Assembly: GCA_037367405.1 (NCBI GenBank)
Contig: JAZKJV010010617.1
Coordinates: forward strand, 967,501 to 1,031,500
Length of the DNA: 64,000 bases
Direction: 5' to 3'
Origin: Ottelia alismoides
Lineage: Eukaryota > Streptophyta > Magnoliopsida > Alismatales > Hydrocharitaceae
A model generated the notes under the pieces. The model saw only the letters and a program-made list of their open reading frames with translations, was not told where the DNA came from and did not search any database. How positions within the stretch are numbered: the stretch's first letter is position 1; each line of letters opens with the position of its first letter. Shown piece after piece: positions 55,603 through 64,000 of the stretch. The position numbers were made by a program, and so were the translations under genes.

Positions 55603-58243
55603 TGAAGGATATGGTTAGATCCTCAAGCGCATCACGGAAGCGTGATCGTCATATCGAATACAACAAAGAACGACTAGTCGTACTAGTTGTTCTATGCAGC
55701 GGAAATTTAAAAATTTTATGCGACGAAACAACATGATCCAAGAACACTTCTCGGATCATTTCGTCTAAACCACAAACAAGTATTAGGTTTACCTCTTGAA
55801 GCATGGTTGCAATCGAGTCTCTAAACGAAGAGACCTCCTGTCTCAAGTCCGATCCGACGGAGGAGACGCTTGCGAGCGCGGGAATGAATCGCGTGCTTCT
55901 CGCAATCCATGTTGATGATCCAAGCGGCGGATCTCCTGATCTCAACACACGAGATCCGACGTCTTCTTCACGAGCAAGGCATGCCGAAGTAGACGGAGTT
56001 CCACGAGCAAAACATCGGGTAGCATAACGACGGTGCCTCGGCGATGGAGAGCCTCTCTAGGGCATCCATGGTGGACGGCCATGAGAGGAAGAGAAAGAGA
56101 AAGAAAGAGAGAGAGAGAGACTTGTTGTCTCACTTATGTGCCAAGAAGAGCAATGGGGTGCCTCTCCTTTTATAGAGTTTTGGGATCCATGGATCTCAAT
56201 CCATGTGTCAACACAAATCCAATGGTCCACATTAATTTGTGTTTCTTTCAATGGTCATGATTTGTTGCCAAAAACACAACAACAATTAATTTAATAAAAA
56301 TCAAATATATATATATATATTAAATATAATTTGATTTATATCAAATCAATTTCCATTGGAGAGATAGGAAAGGAGGCAAGCCTCCTTCCATAAGGAGGGT
56401 GGACGGCTACCACTTTCCTTATGGAATTGTGGACGTCCCCTCTCCTCATTAGGAAGGGAGCTTCCTTTTTCCTATTGCATGAGATTACATTATCTCATGA
56501 TTCTCTCCAATATTTGCAACAACATTTGTTACAAATTATTTCACAAAAATAAATCCAATTTATTTTGTGAACATTGCAATCATGCCATTGAAAATTTGTG
56601 AATCATATTCACAACCCAAAACAAAATGTAAATTACATTTTCAATTCAATGTCCAATGTGAATCAAATTCACACTAACATTTAATTAACAAATGTAAATC
56701 ACAAATAGTTCTCTCTTATATATTATAAATCACATTTATAATATATATGACTAATATGGATATTGCTATCCACATTATTCATATCCATGATAATTAAATC
56801 ACATTTAATCATCTTGGATCATTATTCTCTTGTTCTCAAATAATATGAATCACATTCACATTATTCACATCTTTGATAATCAAATTTAATTATCTCAAAT
56901 AACTCTCTTTATAATATGAATCAAATTCATATTACTCATGATAATTAAATCACATTTAATTATCCATTTTCTCAATGCTCGGATACATAAATCAACAGTA
57001 GAATTATCCATGAACTCCTTCAAGGATAATGCGCTTTCTCCGCAGATACTTGGAGATAAAGACAGGGCGATTGTATTGTTCCACGTATAGTGACATGGAT
57101 ATTGAGATCATATCTCAAATCCAGATCGCGGGCCTCCCATAGATGCTTGATTAAATCAAGACCGTAAATCTAATCTTCTTATTGCATATGAATCACATTC
57201 AGATCAATGTCCAACACTTGGACCAAGATCAGATTACTTCTCTACTGAGAGGAGTCACTAAAATCCAGACCTGTTTCATCACTCCCTAGGAATGGAAGCG
57301 TCATGGTTATACAATCGTTTATGATCACATCACCCTCAGGTATTCCCAATACCTGTACATCCTGCATACTGGAAGACTCAGACTAAACCCGAAGTATTGG
57401 ATCAACTTTATACTGTCTACTTCATGGTTTTATCAGTAAGTTTCTCATTCGATCATTGGGAGTTGGTATCAATCATACACTTTCCAAAAGCGTATATCAT
57501 ACCTAGGTCTTGATCATATACTTTCCAAAAGTATATATCAAACCTACAAATTCAGTCAAGCTTCCAAAGCGAGACGACCGTGCGCACGGAATTTGATTCT
57601 TCCCAATATCTCATGAGTGAGCTCATGTCTTCCGGTTCAGTAACTGAACCTGTATGATCCCTTTGAGAGATCGTATTACTCATATGCCCTTATATGCACA
57701 CCAGCGCGCCGGTGTATAGACCTTGATTAGGTCATCAACCTATTGGTCTGCCAAATGTACATACTTAGACATATAGCAACACATCTGTCTCCGGTCAGAG
57801 GATGCGTGCCTATATCATGACAACATACGATATAGTACTTTGGTTATCTCGATCTCGTTAAGTCAACTTTTGACCTAACTAATCTGACACCTCCGAATCT
57901 CTATTCCTATGCAGAGGACCTGCATCAAGAGGTCGGTCAGATATCAGCCTTCAGAGATAAGGATTGCCATCTCCTACTCAGGCTGGAGATCATCTCTTAA
58001 CAATCATTTGACGGTGCTTGATGAGTCCTCAATCTAACTCTTTAGATATTCAACCAAGCACCAACCTCTATGATTCAATAGTTGAATCAACAGCTGTATG
58101 ATCATCATGATGGCCATGGTACATAACCCTAATTGTACTAAGGGACCTATTATGCAAATTATGTATTCTTCATTTCAGATTAAGGAATGAATTGCAATAA
58201 CATTTATTGCATAATGGCTCGCCGTGGGCTCGCATTTCCAATA
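55603..58243 (-). mobile_element. Copia 3' LTR (copy 4), minus strand
   Basis: It is 2641 bp long. On the minus strand it begins TATTGGAAATGCGAGCCC at 58243 (canonical start TGTTGG, one base changed) and ends ...CCATATCCTTCA at 55603. It is collinear with the solo LTR at 20478-23097. A TATA box lies at 56167-56174 and a GA/CT microsatellite at about 56107-56122. The five bases outside, tagag (55598-55602), should be the target duplication; the partner copy is beyond the window. The first 444 bp from 55603 differ from 63557-64000 at only about 11 places by eye. Confidence 0.93.
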
Positions 58244-58253
58244 ATCGCCAACT
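58244..58253 (-). other. Polypurine-tract position of the copia element, degraded
   Basis: The minus strand reads TAGTTGGCGA directly before the LTR start, where plant copia elements usually carry AGTGGGAGA. Two of the purine positions have changed. Confidence 0.5.
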
Positions 58254-60041
58254 AGCCCAAAGAGCCATTAATGGGCTATTCATTTAAACCCGCACTCATG
58301 TGATAATCATAGGCTATTTAGAAAATAGCTAGGTAAGCTGATCAGTCACTCTGTTCCCGCGAGACTGCGCCAAGTCCTTTTACGGCACTTGCATATCCCC
58401 AGTAACAGTGCTCGCATCTAATGCGAATGTTGCATCTCATGCAACCAACACTCAATCTAGTTGGTTACTGTGTCCCTGACATCATAACCAGTATCCCCAT
58501 AATCCTTATTAGAATACCTTCATTCCTGGAGATCTCTATCTCCTAAGGTATCTAAAGTTTAGACTCTTATAGATTACTATCTACATGGTCTTAAACTTTT
58601 GAATATAAGACTTTGAGATCACTATCTCTAAGTTTCATCATCTTTGAAGATATTATTATTACTGCAATTAAGTGTTTTATTTCCATAGTAGGATCAGTAA
58701 CATTTTACTACTCCCACTGCATGGCAGATATCTGGCTTTTGTACACATCTAGCATACACTCAGCTTCTCGTAACTAATGCACAAGTGCAAGTAGTTCTAG
58801 CATTTACTTCCTCAACTCTTTGAGGTGTTATCCCTTCAGACATGTCAGAACCATATCTTAAGGGATGGAAGCCTTTCTTGGGATTTTCCATAAAATAGAA
58901 TATGTCCAAGGTGTACTACTAATGTGACAGTCCCAATACCCTCTTCTCATTGCTCCTGAACACCTTCAGAACTAAGATCCAAGAGGTATCCTTGAGATCA
59001 TATCTCAAGTTATGGAACAATCAGATTATAAAACACTTATTATTATCCTTACATCATTTTAAATGATCAGGATATCATCTACATTTAGCACAATGAACAC
59101 ATAGGCACTCCCACTAAGCTTCGCATGGCTCATCAAGATTCCATTTGAAATCATAACATTTATAATTTCATCAAATCTTATGGTCCATCTCAAAAAAGCT
59201 TATTTGAGTCCTTAGATGGATTCCTTAGCTTGCACACCTTGCTTTCCTCAATCATGAAGCCCTGGGGCTACTTCATGTGAATATCCTCAGAGAGGTATTT
59301 ATAGAGGAATGCAATCTTGACTTACATCTTTGAAGATGCAATAGTCAAGTTGTGCAACCAAGATTAGCAATATTCTGATGTTTTCAAGCATGGTCACCGA
59401 AGAGCAAGTCTCATCGCAAGCAATGTCTTCTCTTCCGATGTGTAGCTCATGGCTACGAACCGTGCATTGAAGGTCTCCACCTTCTCATCAGGTTCCCTTT
59501 CTCTTGAAGATCCATTTACACCTTTACAGGTATTACCCATATAGGTGGATCCTCGAGGGTCCATATACAACACTTGTATATGAAGTCTACGTTAGACTTT
59601 TATTGCTAAAATCCATCTTTCCATGTCATGATCTTCAGAAGCTTCATCACATGAAGTTCAATCATTGTCAGATTTCTCTGACACATGGAATCCATCCTCA
59701 AACTCATTTGAAGAGGTATTAGTGTTTCATTTTTCATTGTCCTCTTAGTTTCCAATTTCAGGAGCCTCATTATCTTCTCAAGATTAAATGAGTTCCTACA
59801 CTTCATTTTTATCTTGATTCTCAAGAGTCTCAACCTCTAAGAATCACATTCTCAGAGATGAGATATTTTAAGAATCTCAAGGTCATAAAGTAGGTATCCA
59901 ATACCATCCTTTATTTTCCTAATGAAGCAGCACTCTCAAGTGATAGATTCCAACATACATGGAACCTTATTAAGGATATACATTGTAGTCTCTTCTACAC
60001 ATATATACCTGGAACTTAAGGGATAATTATGCTAAAATTCA
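58254..60041 (-). pseudogene. Copia pol: reverse transcriptase and RNase H remnants
   Basis: On the minus strand the catalytic box is NVDDILII (about 59110-59070; normal copia Y-V-D-D), with AYVFIVL just before it. Upstream is a worn version of the 'VCKL...S.YGLKQAS' block (about 59240-59200). Downstream is YARCVQKPDICHAVGVV (about 58765-58715, the copia 'YA..CTRPDI..AVG' block). Many stops and frame shifts separate these pieces. RNase H cannot be picked out. The product would be the element's polymerase, and no translation of it could work. Confidence 0.8.
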
Positions 60042-60533
60042 TCATTGATAAGATCATGTCACACATGATCCAATTGTATCTACCTATAACTCTATTGAGT
60101 TAAGGTGTGTTAGGAGGATTGAGATAGAAGTGATTTTCATATCTCTATAAGGTATTCTTTGAATTTATCTAACAGGTACTTGCTACCTAGATTAGATCAA
60201 ATTCATTTTATCTTCCTTCAAACTTTGGTTCTAAACCAAAAATAATGAAATCTTTGAACATTTCAAAGGTTTCTTAGGTGAAGAGAAGAAATCTCATATC
60301 ATACATAATCATCGATAGATATCACATATCCACAATGTTTACTATGATATAGATGATCCACATACATCAATATGTATGAGATCCTGAATACCTTGACATC
60401 TTACACCTTTCTCTAAGAAGGGTGTATTGGACATTTTACTTTGAATACAATATTCATAAGTATGTAAATTTTGAAATTTTAGACATTCTAAAGTTTCATC
60501 TCTTACTAGTCTATTGATCAAATCAATAAACAA
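60042..60533 (-). pseudogene. Copia integrase with GAG-pre-integrase tail, decayed
   Basis: The open stretch 60533-60342 reads ...LVRDETLECLKFQ, then CIQSKMSNTPFLEKG (end of the HHCC zinc-binding domain) and HIDVCG (start of the core, with the first catalytic Asp of D-D-E). Further left on the same strand, SIDDY and then SNLGSKYLLDKFKEYL (about 60220-60160) correspond to the second part of the core, with the second catalytic Asp changed to Asn. Frame shifts and stops are frequent. Integrase would join the cDNA to the genome. Confidence 0.8.
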
Positions 60534-61600
60534 ATGTCCAAAGCTTGATGCTAGATCATTGTCAAATGATCTTCATCCTCATATTGATCTTAAGTTTTAA
60601 TTTCAGCATTTAGAAATGTTAATGAGCCATTCATCAATTTTCTAATTTAGTGGAGTCCACTAGATTTTAGATTACTATCTGAAATATCTCCATCATAACT
60701 CTTTATGATAGTTCTACCTCAGAATTCATGTTTATTTCCAACATTTAGAAACAAACAATGAGTGTATTCTTATATCTAGGTTATAGAGACATTCTCTAAG
60801 ACTAAGGACTCTCCCACTGAAATTAACAAGTCTATCAATCCAACAAAGATTGTTGCAACAATTGCATCAATATCCATGTGGATAACTATAAACCTTTAAG
60901 ATCAAATTTTCCAGTCTTCTAAAACATATGCAACCTATTGCAAATGTCATCAGAAGATTGAGATACAATTATTTGACTTTATCTTATCAATGATTTATGA
61001 AGATTAATCCGATGCTCCATCTGAGTCCTTCTCTAAGGATTCTAGATAGACTTGATAGTCATACTATCAACACATCAACTTATTACAGTATTGGCATTCA
61101 TCCAACTCTTCGGATGACATATGGAAGTCAAAGATGTATAGTCAACTCTTTGACCATACTTCTTACTCAGGTCCAACCCATGCTTCCACTGCGCTCCCTT
61201 TATCTATAAGCAACCATTGCTTAAGACTAAGGATCTCTTATGTAAGAGCATTTCAACATTTATACATGCTTCATTAAATTCATACAATATGAATATTATG
61301 AAGCTTCATGAATGACCAAAGTATAGATAGTAGAATGATGACACTCATCATCTACATCCATCTAAACTCTTAAAACATAGGTTCAGGTAGGTACTCAAAC
61401 AATTTGAATACATCGTCTCTCATAGAGCCACCATTCTGCATGATGCAGTGAACCATCTCATTCATGTTAAATGTCAAGAGCACATATGTATGCAAAAATA
61501 TCTTCATTAATTTTATAAGGATTATTTGACAATTGCGATCATCATCGACATGTCACTTCCAAAGTACATCCGATGAGAGATCAAGACTATAGAGACATAC
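60534..61600 (-). pseudogene. Expected gag and protease region of the copia element
   Basis: By position, gag and protease of the minus-oriented element lie here. I cannot find an intact CCHC zinc knuckle or a D(T/S)G protease box; all ORFs are under 75 codons. A TA run sits at about 61827-61845 just beyond. Assignment is by order only. Confidence 0.4.
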
Positions 61601-63542
61601 AAACCCTAGGGTTGTAGTCTTATTATCTATTTAATTGTCATTCCTCATTATTATGAGGAAACTTGCTCATTGCAACCACATACATCATGTGTCCAACCGC
61701 AAGTACAATATCTGGATCATGAGTCCAATCCAAGATATTTCACTGGTTATTATTGAGTATATCATTGAGTGAGTTTTAATGAAGGATTATCTGGAATAAG
61801 AAATTTGCATAGATGTATGTATTTATATATATATATATACATATTTTACTTTGATTTAGGAATTTTTTTATCAAAGTTGTCTTGCCATGTCAACATTGAA
61901 AGTTCATTCCCTTAATCACTTTCAACGTAAGAGATATACTTACCATTATATCTCAAGCAAGATCTGGGATCTCCTTCCTTATCTTTGTTGCATCCCAATA
62001 ATATGAGAACCTACAACTCGGATAAAAAGAAGCGGGAACACATTCCACCTTGCAAGTCCAACTTGCATCTCCCAATTCGGTCTTTAACACCCGGGCCCAC
62101 CACCCCTAAGGCAATGTTGACCCGTCATTAATTGAACCAACCGTCAACAGGAATACAACTCGCTATGCGCAATCCAATATCGCCCCAATAATATGAGGAC
62201 CCGATATTGGGGTCACTACGCATACGTCCTTACTCTTTCGAGAAGCGAAGAGCCCGATCCAAATGGATCGTATACAGGAGCTGTCACTTCGGACAGGCGT
62301 CTCCTACATACAATATCTGGCGACGGAACCCTTCGCCTTGACGGGAGACCATGGATGTCACTTATGTGATCCTCCATATCATATTCAAATTCTAATTAAT
62401 CATTATGAATCATATTCATTATGATTAATTCTTCCAAGGGAAATAACATCTCTATTCATAGAGTGTTTTAATTTTAATTGGATTCCAATTAATCTAATCA
62501 TATTAAATTAATGATCCAATTAATATCCAACAAACAATTTTAATTGTTACTTGAATTATGGTATTATCTCAAATACGTATTATTTCGAATTTTAATAATT
62601 AGAAATACATCATGATTTCTTAAGCATTATACTAACCCTACCCACTGTCATGGCCAGTACCGATGAGAGTGGGACGGACGACATACGTTGCAACCCGCAA
62701 CCCCAATGCTCTCCGACTAGACACCATATCCACCTCGGGAAAGGATAATGCAAAATAAATCATTTTGTACTTGAGATGATCATCGGTTCTTCAACCGAAA
62801 TTATACCATATAGTAATAATAAAAACAATTTTGATTAACATTATAATGAGATTTGCTAAACAAATCCCAAGTCCTATTCAAGCAATGTGTTTGTTGGAAT
62901 GTTGATCATGTAGATCATGTAACCAATCTTGATCTAGATCACATCTAATCATTTATTGGTTAGGACAAAGTCATTTAAGGACATAATTATCATCAAATAT
63001 TTCACAAATATTTATGCATAATCATTCCAGGAAATTAAACAATTTAATTTCACTAACTAATTAAATGACAATCACTAGGTTCTTGATTAGGAAAGTATTT
63101 TCAGCAGTGACCCTCACTTACTAAAAATACCATATCTCAATCAATTTAAATCCAAATTAAGCAAAGTAAATTTCTAAAGTTTGATAACTTGATTTACAAC
63201 AGAACTCAAGTGATTTGAACGCATTTCAAGGCGTTTCAAATCCGCAATTAACATCTTAATTACGTCATGATCCGCAGTCCCCGAAACAGTGGATACATGT
63301 TCACTAAAATGAGCATATCTAGAGCAAACAGAATCGAAATCACGCAAACTCAGATCCTACGGTTTCCTTATTTAATGAGAAATAAAATCCAAAAACTATT
63401 TTCGTGTTTAAACAATTTAAACAGTGCCGAAAATAATATCAAAATAGAGATGCGAAAATGAAATGCAAGAAAACTTTCGCAAACCCTAATGAACCCAAGT
63501 CGTCCTCGGTTTATGGATCGTATCCAAAACCACCGACCTAAG
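61601..63542 (-). mobile_element. Long leader of the copia element
   Basis: It reaches the primer site at 63543. A leader of almost 2 kb is long for copia. It is non-coding by inspection, with a more GC-rich, better-organised part at 61985-62345. That part holds two near-copies of CCCAATAATATGAG(A/G)ACC (61994-62011 and 62184-62201) and a 9-bp stem (ccaatatcg at 62174 facing cgatattgg at 62202). Another mixed-composition strip is at 62637-62745. ORF 63267-63461 is unsupported. Confidence 0.5.
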
Positions 63543-63554
63543 GCTCTGATACCA
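63543..63554 (-). other. Primer binding site, initiator-tRNA-Met type
   Basis: The minus strand reads TGGTATCAGAGC, the standard plant copia primer site, two bases after the end of the 5' LTR (63557). It fixes the direction of the element as minus. Confidence 0.95.
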
Positions 63555-63556
63555 CT

Positions 63557-64000
63557 TGAAAGATATGGTTAGATCCTCAAGCGCATCACGGAAGCGTGAT
63601 CGTCGTATCGAATACAACGAAGAACGACTAGTCGTACTAGTTGTTCTATGCAGCGGAAATTAAAAAATTTTATTCGACGAAACCACATGATCCAAGAACA
63701 CTTCTCGGATCATTTCGTCTAAACCACAAACAAGTATTAGGTTTACCTCTTGAAGCGTGGTTGCAATCGAGTCTCTAAACCAAGAGACCTCCTATCTCAA
63801 GTCCGATCCGACGGAGGAGACGCTTGCGAGCGCGGGGATGAATCGCGTGCTTCTCGCAATCCATGTTGATGATCCAAGCGGCGGATCTCCTGATCTCAAC
63901 ACACGAGATCCGACGTCTTCTTCACGAGCAAGGCATGCCGAAGTAGACGGAGTTCCACGAGCAAAACATCGGGTAGCATAACGACGGTGCCGCGGCGATG
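63557..64000 (-). mobile_element. Copia 5' LTR (copy 5), cut by the window end
   Basis: The last 444 bp of the LTR, ending (minus strand) ...CCATATCTTTCA beside the primer site. It aligns without gaps to 55603-56046. About 11 substitutions by eye (roughly 2.5%) suggest a geologically recent insertion. The ORF at 63757-63981 is the same LTR shadow as at 55803-56027. Confidence 0.94.

Noticed and set aside
55803..56027. 74-codon ORF found again at 63757-63981
   Set aside because: Its repetition is due to the two LTRs of one element; the solo LTR copy at 20478-23097 does not keep the frame open as a gene would.

Overview
This window looks like nuclear DNA of a flowering plant, and almost all of it is transposable-element sequence. 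I see no intact host gene, no rRNA or tRNA gene, and no bacterial or organellar gene layout. The plant call rests on three things: Athila-type Ty3/gypsy long terminal repeats (LTRs) with a tRNA-Asp primer site, a Ty1/copia element with the initiator-Met primer site, and a plant mobile domain (PMD) gene. Athila-type density and nesting suggest pericentromeric or other heterochromatic DNA. I cannot name the species.

Layout. 1-9579: a copia LTR piece, then a minus-strand Athila-type LTR (596-6949) carrying an internal 2.6-kb tandem duplication, then the 3' non-coding part of that element, including an array of polypurine-tract-like hairpins. 9580-32608 is one nest. A copia LTR (9580-11080 and 32163-32608) is split by an Athila-type solo LTR (11081-13877, 27652-28488, 31822-32157). 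That LTR is split in turn by an Athila-like element whose two LTRs face each other in inverted orientation (13878-27646), and by another solo LTR (28494-31816). The inverted-LTR element itself holds a copia solo LTR (20478-23097). Each insertion has a recognisable 5-bp target duplication, perfect for the innermost copia LTR and 4 of 5 for the others.

34127-38573 is a 4.4-kb DNA transposon with 107-bp terminal inverted repeats and a 9-bp target duplication, which is Mutator-like architecture. It has no visible transposase. It carries a promoter, a decayed PMD gene and an intact 162-codon ORF whose N-terminus resembles the histone H3 tail. 39728-45680 is a cluster of small non-autonomous DNA elements, mostly foldback MITEs interleaved with CA/TA microsatellites.

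45681-55602 is an Athila-type unit (LTR, primer site, 0.4-kb stub, second LTR, primer site, shortened gag, reverse transcriptase). 55603 to the window end is a minus-strand copia element inserted into that reverse transcriptase. Its two LTRs are close to identical, yet its coding region is full of stops, so it probably moved in trans.

No genes here form a host pathway; the functional relations are those of mobile elements and the parasites nested in them. Boundaries were set by eye from LTR ends (TG...CA), primer sites, target duplications and pairwise similarity inside the window. Family names below lineage level need a database search.
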